Source: Claveliimonas acetigenes (GTDB taxonomy: Bacteria > Bacillota > Clostridia > Lachnospirales > Lachnospiraceae). From it: a stretch of 64,000 bases of DNA. Location of the stretch: assembly GCF_025567385.1 (NCBI RefSeq), contig NZ_JAOQJU010000011.1, forward strand, positions 34,890-98,889, read 5' to 3'. A model generated the notes under the pieces. It was not told the origin of the DNA. It ran no database searches and worked only from the letters and a program-made list of their open reading frames with translations. Position numbers and translations under genes: made by a program. Shown one piece after another: positions 27,301 to 35,241 of this stretch (position 1 is the first letter of the stretch; each line of letters begins with the position of its first letter).

Positions 27301-28480
27301 CCATAACTTTCAAGCTTTCTTCAATGGATTGCCAGAGCAGCTCATTTTCCCGGGACTGTCCTTTAAGCTTCTGCTCTGTTTCCAGGAATCTCTCCCTTTT
27401 TTCTTCCTCCTGCCGCTTCTTTTCCTTTAAGGCTTCCTTCGTCCCTTCCAGCTCTCTGCGGATCTCCAGCTCCCTTTCCTTCAGCCTCGCCGCATCGCTG
27501 TCCGCAAGGGACTCTCTCTCCTGCAGGCAAATCTTCTGCTCCTGCTTCAGTTCTGTATAGCGCTGTTCTTCCTGCTCCTTCTGCTCCCTGCACCGTGCCA
27601 TCTCCTGTTCCAGCGATTCCGCTTTTTTCTGAAGCCCCCGGTAATCTTCCGCCGCTTTTACAAATAGCAGCGATTTATCATACAAGGTAATCTCATTATA
27701 TTGATTGTATACCTTTTCAATCTGCTCTGCCGCATGGATACTATCATACAGCGTATCCAGATTCGTCTTCAGGCTGTCCATATTCTCAATCGCTTCCGAC
27801 ATCGGACGCAAATCATCCTCTGACAGAGTCTGCAGCGAACTGCTTAAGATTTCATTTATCACAGTAGGCTTAAAATCCTTAGAAAGCTTCGGCGTCCTGA
27901 GCTGAATCAACAGATCCAAAAGCTCTTTATATTCTTCCATGGTCTCAAACCCAAACAAAAGCCTGTTCACACACTGAGCATACTCTCCCTGCGAATCCAT
28001 CACCTGCCCGCCGTCGCCAATACGGTTGCGCAACTCCAACTTCGTACATGCAATCTTATTCTGGCCTTCCTTATAAAGGAAAAAATCCTTCCCCACTCTC
28101 CGCCCGTCCGTCAGGCAGAAATACCAGGATTCCAGCTTCTTGCTTTTCCTCGCCCTGATTCCAATCCCGAGCGTAAGAAATTCTTCGCTCTCCCTGCGTT
28201 TCAGCTCCATGTAAAGATAACCGGTGCGTTCCTGGCGCTCATCCCCTTCTTCCAACAGGTAATTCTCCATTTTTCTTGCCCTTGAGCCAAAAGGATCCAA
28301 GCGCTCCGGCCGCATATTTCCATCCAGAAGCAGTGGAATAAAACTCTGCATGGTAACGGACTTCCCGGAACCATTCGCCCCTCTCAGAAGCATCCTTCCA
28401 TCTAGAAAATAGAATTCCTCCTCGTCATAGTACCAGAAATCCAAAAGCCCCACTCTGTATATCTGCCATTTACTATTCAT
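24377..28480 (-). CDS. jetC: Wadjet JetC, SMC-like ATPase
   Basis: A 1367-residue ATPase of the SMC/MukB class (TIGR02680 type). Walker A is RGANGSGKS at about residues 33-41; long coiled coils rich in E, K, R and Q occupy most of the middle, interrupted by a hinge-like part near residues 600-780; the C-terminal head has the signature FTFSGGEKAMAMY and Walker B RLISLDEAFAGVD. It would use ATP to extrude loops on circular DNA and hand them to JetD. The ATG at 28478-28480 has GGAGG upstream; the longer reading frame upstream overlaps jetB. The gene is complete. Confidence 0.93.
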   Translation of the reverse strand: MNSKWQIYRVGLLDFWYYDEEEFYFLDGRMLLRGANGSGKSVTMQSFIPLLLDGNMRPERLDPFGSRARKMENYLLEEGDERQERTGYLYMELKRRESEEFLTLGIGIRARKSKKLESWYFCLTDGRRVGKDFFLYKEGQNKIACTKLELRNRIGDGGQVMDSQGEYAQCVNRLLFGFETMEEYKELLDLLIQLRTPKLSKDFKPTVINEILSSSLQTLSEDDLRPMSEAIENMDSLKTNLDTLYDSIHAAEQIEKVYNQYNEITLYDKSLLFVKAAEDYRGLQKKAESLEQEMARCREQKEQEEQRYTELKQEQKICLQERESLADSDAARLKERELEIRRELEGTKEALKEKKRQEEEKRERFLETEQKLKGQSRENELLWQSIEESLKVMEEELGEIPFDDFSFMRKELTDAKGGAYSFASHIELLRTYMQRVESGKMALEEEKACQERYSRFLQELDGYQEEKNRAQREVLQYENLLHETKQETIENIYRWEKGNKELHLSAGTLQKMARAIEQYDTETDYWSVRELANGEFEEKTQEISAALMEAGQELNGKKAEYSEALAELEQWKNQKEPEPERSEAVEENRRRLQEKGVPYLQFYKVIDFDKRLTEAQKANLEEALLHMGILDALIIPEEYREQALSMGDGVCDRYIFGDVSHVRNNIMDCLDVDNEEGDIFLYQQVSRILTAIGWKNGEGEERAEGSWVDENGNYGMGIVEGTVTGTYQPCFIGTLARERYQQQKIQELEEMCRKLEAEIRQAEEELAGIRRRKEALEAEWKAFPKEQDLKTAAKELERKQSVLEDIERKVKRQKELVETERRALDEVRLKVQEACRKCYLTPRLDVFRKAMESLAAYREELTGLQITYGKYTNGIAFSRVQENYLEEIDKDLDDIRYDFNRTAQKEREAEKSLASVLAQLALTDYEKIRERLEYCVGRLEKLPSEIEASVTRKSELKSMEGQLLEKRTETEIAAGKARETKERLERAFELEYRLGYVESRFGEDDAEILAKKLCSMLAGRFGSKKQSEILENLQGAYHQNRGYLLEYQITLHTLFEELDSETGVFDTGMRRIDIGAKYRGVPVKFKELIAGMREDAQIQQRLLSDKDRELFEDILANTISKKIRGKIQASKRWVEKMNTLMESMKTSSGLTLSLRWKNKRADKEEQLDTRELVELLQKDTEIMRLEEAEQLSRHFRSKIEEARKASNDSGNVQSFHAVMREVLDYRQWFEFQLECQKTGEKKKELTDRVFFTFSGGEKAMAMYVPLFSAVVAKYAGARKDAPRLISLDEAFAGVDEMNIRDMFRLMVEFDFNFMINSQILWGDYDTVPGLAIHQLLRPENIKYVTVIRYVWNGKIKSMVTEKDLQHG

Positions 28481-29612
28481 CTCGTCCTCCGTTTTCCAGA
28501 AAATCTTTTGGATACCGCCCGGCAATCTTCCCTGCAGCCGTGCTAATTCTGACATCCTGTCTGTCCTGCTCTATCAGCCCCAGTTCTGTCATATAGGCCT
28601 GCACCTCTCCACAGAATTCTCCGGTGGTCATATCTCTGTAAGTCTTAATAAATCCCTTCCCATACCGTTCCTTACAGCTTTCCAGAATCTCCCGGAACTT
28701 CTCCCGCGGCAGCCGGATTTCTTCCTGTACGCCGGGTTCTATCCTTCCATCCCGTATCCATTCTCCGATAATTCCATGGATTAACATGACAATATCTGAC
28801 AGCGTATTTTCTTCCGGAAAACATCTTCCCATCCTGCACTCATCTCCCAACACGAGAAATGCACTCGTTCTGTGCACATGAAGCTCACAATCCAGGTACT
28901 CTTCCAAATCTCCCTGAATCATATTGCGGTAATTACGCACATAGGCAAAATCCTCTTCCGTCTCCGCATTTTTATACATTCCCATCGTCATCAGAAGTCT
29001 CCGGTAAACCCGTTGCCTTCTTACAATCCCCCGGTCTTCATCCACATCAATCCACTCTTGCTTTTCAAAATCTTCCGGGCTGGAATACCCCATAATATCC
29101 TGGGTAAAATTCTTCATAAAATACCGGGATACCCCTGTATTTTCATAGAGAACCTCACTGGTATCATCCTTTGCAAAGCTCTCCTCACTCCCATCATTCA
29201 CATTCAGCATCCCGCAGCCCACGCAATACTTAATCACCTTAACCAGATGCCTGCGGTAACGGTACACCGTCCAGTCAATCTGCTCTTCCTGATATTGTCC
29301 CTGAACATACTCCGTAAGCTCCGACAGCACAAACTGCTCCTCCGCCTCCTTCTCTTCCAGGAACATCAATATCAGGCACAGAAAAACATACTCAATCTTC
29401 CGGTTGAATTCCAGAATCCCCATCCAATTCTCCGGCTTCGCCGGCATTTTCTCCACCTTTACCAGATACGAATTCACAATCACCTGATAGCCAAGCTTCT
29501 CCATCAGAAATCTCTTCACCGTCCCCAGCTCGTCCTTCATCTGGTAGTACAGCTCTCTGTCCCTGCTTTTTAAAATCCACCGCCTCTCAAGCAATATTTC
29601 TAATGTTCTCAT
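28473..29612 (-). CDS. jetB: Wadjet JetB, kleisin-associated KITE subunit
   Basis: A 379-residue protein of the TIGR02678/DUF2398 family. Recognised segments are ILLERRWILKSRDRELYYQM, FVLSELTEYVQGQYQEEQID and the mid-protein EVLYENTGVSRYFMKNF. JetB dimers bind the JetA kleisin and the JetC neck. It overlaps jetA by four bases (ATGA), so translation is coupled. Domain content is normal for the family. Confidence 0.9.
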   Translation of the reverse strand: MRTLEILLERRWILKSRDRELYYQMKDELGTVKRFLMEKLGYQVIVNSYLVKVEKMPAKPENWMGILEFNRKIEYVFLCLILMFLEEKEAEEQFVLSELTEYVQGQYQEEQIDWTVYRYRRHLVKVIKYCVGCGMLNVNDGSEESFAKDDTSEVLYENTGVSRYFMKNFTQDIMGYSSPEDFEKQEWIDVDEDRGIVRRQRVYRRLLMTMGMYKNAETEEDFAYVRNYRNMIQGDLEEYLDCELHVHRTSAFLVLGDECRMGRCFPEENTLSDIVMLIHGIIGEWIRDGRIEPGVQEEIRLPREKFREILESCKERYGKGFIKTYRDMTTGEFCGEVQAYMTELGLIEQDRQDVRISTAAGKIAGRYPKDFLENGGRDE

Positions 29613-31093
29613 AACATCTCCTCAAACACAATCGTATATGCCGGCATCTCAAGATTTCCATCCGGCGATTTCAAAATACAGGTTTCTCCGGGATTCTCCT
29701 GTTCCAGGTGATAGATCTGCCCGTCTTCCGTCTTTCCCCGCAGCTCCTTATTCTCCAGCGCCTTCGACAGCCAGGAAAGAAATACATCCCTTACATGCGG
29801 CTCTATCTCAGGAAGCCCGGCAAAAGAAAGCCTTCCGTCTCTGATATATCCCTTTAAAAGCTTCCGCTCCTCTTCCATTCTCCGGATTGCCGCAAGGCGC
29901 ATCTCTTCCTTCTCTCTGGAACGGTCAACAATCCCGCTTCTCATCGCCTTCTCCCTGTAAGTCCGGATTCTCGGCGTCACGGTTACCACATAAGGCTCTT
30001 CCTCAAACACTCCGCTATTAATACTTTCTGTCTGCCGCCCCGGAATCCCTTTCAAATGCAGCGGCTTTTCAATGCCAAATACCGATGCCGCCAGGCGGTG
30101 CGCTTCGTAAATATCCCGGCACTTAGAAAACATAACTGCAAGCTTGCGGTACTCTTCCCGCCGATTGGCGCCGCCATTGCTGCGCTCACTGATCCTCGAT
30201 GCATACCGGGTAATCTTCCGGATAATCTCATTCGTAGTATCAAAAACCTTCAAGGCCTCCGATTCCCTTCCATCCACACCCACAAACCACTCTTCCAGAC
30301 TATCCCAGCGCCCATTTATCTTATCCGTAATCATCTCTTCTGTTATTTCCGTATCTATCCGCGGAATCGCCAACTCATACTGCACCACTTCCGTAAGAAT
30401 CCCTTCCAGCTGCCCCCTGTCCATTTCCTTTAAGCACTGTTCAATTGACGACACATTCATCTGCAGGCTCCTCACAAAATTCCTCAGATATTCAATCAAA
30501 TGGTCCTTAAACACAAGAAACTCCTTCGTCTTCATCATTTCTTCTGCCTTCACACTATTCAATTCCCTCATATAATCCTGGTAATTCTGATTCAGCCGGA
30601 TAAAATCATTGTTCAGATCATTCCACCAGATATAGATATTGTCCTGGCTTTCCCTCGCAATCTCAGGTATTCTCCGAAGATTCATACAGATTCTTTCCAG
30701 AAGTGTCGGTTCCAGCGAAGAACTTTCAATAAACAGATTTTCAACACGAATCATCATCCGCTCAATTTCCACGCAAACCTCTGACAATTGATACCGGAAC
30801 TTCTTATTCTTAAATTCCTCAATCGTAGAAACCTTCTTCGTGTCCTGAATCGTCGAAAGATTACCCCACGCCGTCAAAGCCGCAAGATCCTGCTGGCACT
30901 GCTCCGGCGTATAATCCTGGAAATACGGATCCTCCTTCAGTTCCGCATACACCTCTTCCTGATACAGCCAATATTTCAGCTTCTCATACTGCAAATAAAA
31001 AAGCCGGATGATTGGGCGGTACCTGTCTGTGTTATCCACATTCAGATATTTCGCTTCCATCATCGGCTTTCTCACCGTCTCCTGTATCTTCAT
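29609..31093 (-). CDS. jetA: Wadjet JetA, kleisin-like subunit
   Basis: A 494-residue protein of the TIGR02677/DUF2397 family, recognised from YLNVDNTDRYRPIIRLFYLQ, DLAALTAWGNL and FRYQLSEVCVEIERMM. In Wadjet complexes it bridges the two JetC heads. It is the first gene of jetABCD, with GAGG before the ATG. With DUF2397, DUF2398 and DUF2399 type subunits, the operon matches what I recall as Wadjet type II. All four genes look intact, unlike the neighbouring systems. Confidence 0.9.
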   Translation of the reverse strand: MKIQETVRKPMMEAKYLNVDNTDRYRPIIRLFYLQYEKLKYWLYQEEVYAELKEDPYFQDYTPEQCQQDLAALTAWGNLSTIQDTKKVSTIEEFKNKKFRYQLSEVCVEIERMMIRVENLFIESSSLEPTLLERICMNLRRIPEIARESQDNIYIWWNDLNNDFIRLNQNYQDYMRELNSVKAEEMMKTKEFLVFKDHLIEYLRNFVRSLQMNVSSIEQCLKEMDRGQLEGILTEVVQYELAIPRIDTEITEEMITDKINGRWDSLEEWFVGVDGRESEALKVFDTTNEIIRKITRYASRISERSNGGANRREEYRKLAVMFSKCRDIYEAHRLAASVFGIEKPLHLKGIPGRQTESINSGVFEEEPYVVTVTPRIRTYREKAMRSGIVDRSREKEEMRLAAIRRMEEERKLLKGYIRDGRLSFAGLPEIEPHVRDVFLSWLSKALENKELRGKTEDGQIYHLEQENPGETCILKSPDGNLEMPAYTIVFEEML

Positions 31094-31213
31094 GTATCCG
31101 TCCTCGCTCCCTGCCGAACCTCTATCGCTATGTTGTTCCTGCCTCTGTCTCCTGATTTTAGCACAGCAGTGGGCGATTTTCTATAATAATAACGAAAATT
31201 TTCGAATTTTTTG

Positions 31214-31242
31214 TTGACGCCATCGGGAAATTAGATTAATAT
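31214..31242 (+). promoter_or_regulatory. Plus-strand promoter of the 64-codon gene
   Basis: TTGACG and TAATAT are 17 bases apart on the plus strand. It stands back-to-back with jetA, and the palindrome CGAAAATTTTCG (31193-31204) lies between the two units. Confidence 0.6.
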
Positions 31243-31285
31243 GTATATGTGACGTGACATAAATATTGGAACTCATGCATACAAT

Positions 31286-31320
31286 GTGCATATGATGTAT
31301 ATATATGCACTTTTGTTTTT
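31286..31320 (+). promoter_or_regulatory. Leader hairpin with T-rich tail before the 64-codon gene
   Basis: GTGCATAT (31286-31293) pairs with ATATGCAC (31303-31310) and is followed by TTTTGTTTTTT, directly before the GGAGG ribosome site. It could terminate transcription or control initiation. Confidence 0.5.
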
Positions 31321-31333
31321 TGGAGGTATTCTT

Positions 31334-31528
31334 ATGAAAAAGTACTATACACGGGCAGTTGAATTTTCTCAAATAGATACAACACGCAACTGGTCCCGTG
31401 AGACAAATATTACCGATAAGGAGAATTCTTTTTCGCCTTTCTGCGAAGATTCCTTTTCATCCGTTAGCGACTCCCCTATCATGATTGCTGATCCAGCTCT
31501 GTACAATATAGAAACCGGAATCTTATAA
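31334..31528 (+). CDS. 64-residue hypothetical protein, the only clear plus-strand gene
   Basis: An ATG preceded by GGAGGTATTCTT opens a 64-residue frame beginning MKKYYTRAVEFSQIDTTRNW, rich in Ser, Asp, Glu and Asn, without a membrane helix or cysteines apart from one. I do not recognise a family. Support for it being real is the promoter, the leader hairpin and the ribosome site in the right order. It sits between the metallopeptidase gene and jetA and runs opposite to both. It could be a small regulator, an antitoxin-like protein or a peptide precursor; none can be shown. Confidence 0.6.
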   Translation: MKKYYTRAVEFSQIDTTRNWSRETNITDKENSFSPFCEDSFSSVSDSPIMIADPALYNIETGIL

Positions 31529-31560
31529 CCGGAACTGCCCTGACTGACCGTTCCGGTTAT
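31525..31560. terminator. Hairpin between the converging small gene and metallopeptidase gene
   Basis: ATAACCGGAAC (31525-31535) pairs perfectly with GTTCCGGTTAT (31550-31560) across 14 bases, overlapping the stop codon of the small gene. No long T run follows on either strand, so its role as a two-way terminator is an inference from position. Confidence 0.55.
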
Positions 31561-31575
31561 AAGCCTGCCTGTATT

Positions 31576-33771
31576 TTACTGGGTCTTTAATTCTTTCAAC
31601 AGAAGTTCTTCTATTCCATCTGTATATTCCTTTATCTTTTTTATAATGGAAGCATAAATGCTTTCACAGCTTTCCGTTTGATCATAAAACATATTGTATA
31701 TGTCTCTGATTTCCTGTACCTGCTTCTCATGTTCTTCTTCCAGAAGCCTTTTTTCTAGTTTCCTATAACAGGTTTCTGCATAATCATACAGCAAATCAAA
31801 GGTACAATTGAACGCATACATATTTTTATATATATACACAGACCTTGATGTTTCTTTTTTATTCTCCCCTTGAGTTTCTGCAGACAATTGTCTCGCTATT
31901 TTTCCCTCCGTCAAACACCGGATAATCTTTCGCCGCATCTCATATGGAGCGTCTTCTCTTCCTTTGACAAGTCTTCCCTCTGATATTCTGTATGCCTCCT
32001 CATATTTGTCTACATCCAATTGCAGTATTGCATACGCCGCAACATCTGAAAATACTTCCTTGTATATCTCCAATAATTCGGATATGATTTTACTGACAAC
32101 TCTGGTTGACACAATTCCTTTACGGTTATCATCAAACTTGTTTTGCAGTCGGCAGATACAATTCAACTGTTCGATCTTTTTCTCACGCTCCATCATTTCC
32201 GGGTCAATGGTATATATATTTTTATAAATCACCCCTCTTTCATCCGTCAACAAAGAGGTACAACATTCTTCTAAAACATTCTGTATCACTGACACATGGT
32301 ATTTCCCATCCGGAATTTTTTGTTTCACCGCACTTCCCAGCTCTCTAACAAAATCCCGATACATCTGTTTATTATTAATCTTCAGGAACCCTTCTGCTAT
32401 TACTTTTTCCTGTTGGTTTTCCATTTGATCTGGCAGCTCCTTCGAGATAATCCCCTCGCAAATAATAAACGCCAGCGTTTTTATGATATTGCTCAGCCTT
32501 ACCTCTCTGCACCGCACTTCATTTCCAATATAATGCGCTATTTCATGGGTTAAAATAATCATCAGATCTCTCGGCATATATAACGACCGCTGTGACACTT
32601 TGATACGAATCAGCCTACTTTCTTCTTCACTGTCCGGATACACCAGCCCCGTAGCCGGGATAGACTCCATCACCGGAGACAACAAACACTGATATTCAGC
32701 ACCCTGATTATCATTCAGCAGTTTCTTCTCTTTCTCCAACATCCACATATACAGCAGGCACAATTTTATCGGAATTGAAAACGTGGTTCCTGTATAGCCC
32801 GGCACCATCAAAAATACCTGATCCGTATGGACAATATGGTTTACAACAGAATCAACTGCATCAACAAACTGGCAAATTGCCTCCGAAGCAGCTTTCTCCT
32901 GTGTTTTCTTCGGTTCTTCTTCCATGAAATCAAGCGCTGCGTACATCTGCTCTGTAAGCATTTTAAATGCAGGGAACACAAGATAGAAAATATCCTTAGA
33001 TAATTTAAATTTTTCATACTGAGACAGCATATTCAGCGTCTGTATTAACGCCTGAAAATACGCATAAAAACTTTCGTCTCCTTTCTCCAGACTCAATGGC
33101 ATTTTCCTAATATATTTTTCTATTTCCGACTCACACCATCCTCTACATTCTTCTTTTTTATCATTCTGATGATACCTGTCCCCGCTGCTGCAGGCTATAT
33201 TCATCAACGAAGCTTCTCCTATACGAACCGAGGTTTCTATATTGTAAATCCCTTTGCCATACAACGGATTCTGATGTGTCGCAAATCCTTTCGGATACAA
33301 TAGCTGCAAGAATGTGTTTGTATCAGTATTCCTTATACAAATCACAATATTTTCATGTCCGGTAACTTCAGAATATGTTACACTCCCCTTTCCTGGAATA
33401 ATTTGTACGTCCATTTCCTTTTTAATTCTTGAGATTATGCCTAAATCCCCATCCGTTGCAATTTTCATAGAAATTTCAAAAATATCGTCATTTAAATGGT
33501 AAAACGGTTTCTTTTCTTTATTTTCACATAATACAGACAGGTACTTCTCCGAAACTCCCATAACAGAATGAAGATATTTCACTTCCGGGCTGCCTTCTAT
33601 CAGTCTTATTGCCCCCTCTAAATTTACAATAGAATTTCCCCGCACAAAAACGACCAAATCCGCATTATCAAATGTACAATATGCTATAACTTTTATCGTG
33701 CTTTTTTTCCCCACAGAAATAATCTTTTTCGATATTCTTCTGCAGCCTTTCATAATTTTGTTTATCTGCAA
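31576..33771 (-). CDS. HExxH metallopeptidase, main part of a frameshifted gene
   Basis: The 731-residue frame has a zincin motif THEIAHYIG at residues 408-416 and, 160 residues later, EVFSDVAA, a good third-ligand segment (E572 and D576). The middle part (230-400) is helical and the C-terminal 90 residues are charged helices. I do not recognise a named family. The true N-terminus is not here: the first 21 residues are an out-of-frame overlap, and the reading frame of the upstream 149-residue ORF joins it after a one-base shift at G4A7 (33702-33712). It is third in an operon behind a KAP NTPase and a four-TM protein. Confidence 0.75.
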   Translation of the reverse strand: MQINKIMKGCRRISKKIISVGKKSTIKVIAYCTFDNADLVVFVRGNSIVNLEGAIRLIEGSPEVKYLHSVMGVSEKYLSVLCENKEKKPFYHLNDDIFEISMKIATDGDLGIISRIKKEMDVQIIPGKGSVTYSEVTGHENIVICIRNTDTNTFLQLLYPKGFATHQNPLYGKGIYNIETSVRIGEASLMNIACSSGDRYHQNDKKEECRGWCESEIEKYIRKMPLSLEKGDESFYAYFQALIQTLNMLSQYEKFKLSKDIFYLVFPAFKMLTEQMYAALDFMEEEPKKTQEKAASEAICQFVDAVDSVVNHIVHTDQVFLMVPGYTGTTFSIPIKLCLLYMWMLEKEKKLLNDNQGAEYQCLLSPVMESIPATGLVYPDSEEESRLIRIKVSQRSLYMPRDLMIILTHEIAHYIGNEVRCREVRLSNIIKTLAFIICEGIISKELPDQMENQQEKVIAEGFLKINNKQMYRDFVRELGSAVKQKIPDGKYHVSVIQNVLEECCTSLLTDERGVIYKNIYTIDPEMMEREKKIEQLNCICRLQNKFDDNRKGIVSTRVVSKIISELLEIYKEVFSDVAAYAILQLDVDKYEEAYRISEGRLVKGREDAPYEMRRKIIRCLTEGKIARQLSAETQGENKKETSRSVYIYKNMYAFNCTFDLLYDYAETCYRKLEKRLLEEEHEKQVQEIRDIYNMFYDQTESCESIYASIIKKIKEYTDGIEELLLKELKTQ

Positions 33772-34117
33772 GCTGCAGAAAGCACACTGCTAAAAACGGA
33801 AACTCCAAACCAGAATCCCAGAACCTTTCTACATTCGCCTCCGCTTCATTATCAGAACACCGGAAAAGCCCTATATCCTGTCTGCTATGTCTCCCTGTAA
33901 GCTTCCTTGCTGCTTCAACTGATGCATACCACAATTCTGATACCGGAGACTGCGAAGTCTTTGTATATAATCTGCTTCGTGTCTGATCTACTTTCCTTAT
34001 ATCCATTCCATCATAATATCCCCAGCAGGAGAAGTCGCTTTCCATAGGATTTTCCGGATCATACGAATCCAGATAATGCTGCTTATATAGCGTTAACATT
34101 CTCAAATCTCTTGTCAT
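33668..34117 (-). CDS. N-terminal part of the frameshifted metallopeptidase
   Basis: A 149-residue frame (MTRDLRMLTLYKQHYLDSYD at the start, FSCWGYYDGMDI soon after) that runs into a stop after an overlap of 104 bases with the metallopeptidase frame. Deleting one base in the run GGGGAAAAAAA would give one 846-residue protein that passes smoothly from LQLADKQNYERLQKNIEKD to STIKVIAYCTFDNADLVVF. I infer a single ancestral gene. Its ATG overlaps the stop of a short preceding open frame (ATGA). Function is unknown. Confidence 0.65.
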   Translation of the reverse strand: MTRDLRMLTLYKQHYLDSYDPENPMESDFSCWGYYDGMDIRKVDQTRSRLYTKTSQSPVSELWYASVEAARKLTGRHSRQDIGLFRCSDNEAEANVERFWDSGLEFPFLAVCFLQLADKQNYERLQKNIEKDYFCGEKKHDKSYSILYI

Positions 34118-34235
34118 TCTTTATATATCCATCCTTTCATTAATTCAGTATATAAATGGTTTCCCATTCTGCTATCCTCGTCTTTCTCAGACATTCCATC
34201 CCAACACCTGTTCAAAAATTGTTCTTCTTCAACAT

Positions 34236-35219
34236 TTAGTCTATGCTCAAAATCTCCCAGAATTGATCTGTCAACATTCTTCTGTACTCCTGTCCCTCGT
34301 ATTTCATATGATAACCATTATATACAAGCCCCCAGATTAAGACTCTTCTGCGATTCTCGTATTTTATATTCAGGATTTTTTCTGAAAAGCAGTCAAATCC
34401 TATCATTTCTACATTGTCAAGCGCCGCCCGCATAACTCCACACTGCGCAGACAGCACTTTCTGCCCGCACAGATATTCCCTTATTATATCTGTCAACCCC
34501 TCTTCCTTTCCATTTGCCTTTATCATAGCATCCACAATTTTCGCCACATAATCCCGGATATTTTCCTCCAACTCTTCACTCATATCATCTGCATTCAATT
34601 CGCCAATCACAGTTACCAGTGAGTCAAGGCACAAATCTTCTTCTGCATATTTTATATTCTTCACTAATTTAAGAATAATCCCCGTTACCTGCGCATTTTC
34701 CTGAATGTCCTTCTTCATCTTCCCTTTTACGGTATCACGAAAGTTCGTTGCAGACGGCTCTAAACAGATTGCAGCAAATATATACACTACCGACACAAAT
34801 AAGATGATCGGCAAGACAGCCAGCGTAATTTCCCAGTTATATGTAACGGACAAATACAATTCCATCAGCTCAAGCATATAAATTCCAATCAAAGCCGCCC
34901 TCTTTTTCACAGAAATATTGGTAAAAATAATATCAACATTCGGTATACCATACTGCTTTTCCTTAAACATGCCGAGCCAAAACACAAGCAGAGTTCCTAT
35001 AAACACCCAGACAGCAATTAAAATTGCACTTATCACAGCATAGGCATCACCTGCTTTTTGAAAAAATTCTTCCATCACCCTCGAACAATATTGCATCGGA
35101 ACCAAATCAAACAGAACAGGGATAAGAAGCCCTGCATAAATTACCTCATAAAACCACCTGGATTCCCGTATCTTTTTATACCATTTGAAAACTTTTCTTT
35201 TTACAGCATCTTCCATCAT
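34236..35219 (-). CDS. Four-helix membrane protein of the KAP operon
   Basis: A 327-residue protein. Four hydrophobic helices lie at about residues 24-42, 60-84, 107-125 and 130-152 (for example ITLAVLPIILFVSVVYIFAA), followed by a 170-residue soluble helical tail rich in acidic residues. It is not assigned to a known family. It starts 22 bases after the KAP NTPase ends, so the two are almost certainly co-expressed. A membrane partner of a KAP NTPase fits a model in which the membrane protein is the effector or anchor. About 118 bases follow before the next gene. Confidence 0.7.
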   Translation of the reverse strand: MMEDAVKRKVFKWYKKIRESRWFYEVIYAGLLIPVLFDLVPMQYCSRVMEEFFQKAGDAYAVISAILIAVWVFIGTLLVFWLGMFKEKQYGIPNVDIIFTNISVKKRAALIGIYMLELMELYLSVTYNWEITLAVLPIILFVSVVYIFAAICLEPSATNFRDTVKGKMKKDIQENAQVTGIILKLVKNIKYAEEDLCLDSLVTVIGELNADDMSEELEENIRDYVAKIVDAMIKANGKEEGLTDIIREYLCGQKVLSAQCGVMRAALDNVEMIGFDCFSEKILNIKYENRRRVLIWGLVYNGYHMKYEGQEYRRMLTDQFWEILSID

Positions 35220-35241
35220 CGTTTATCTCTCTTCATCCCTC

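Noticed and set aside
23059..31093. JetC as a MukB/RecN-type housekeeping SMC protein
   Set aside because: The four-gene order, overlaps and the TIGR02677/02678/02679-like partners identify Wadjet.
33700..33712. Programmed -1 frameshift at A-AAA-AAG in the metallopeptidase gene
   Set aside because: The heptamer is a perfect -1 site, but a -1 shift leads to a stop two codons later. Only a +1 change reaches the downstream frame.
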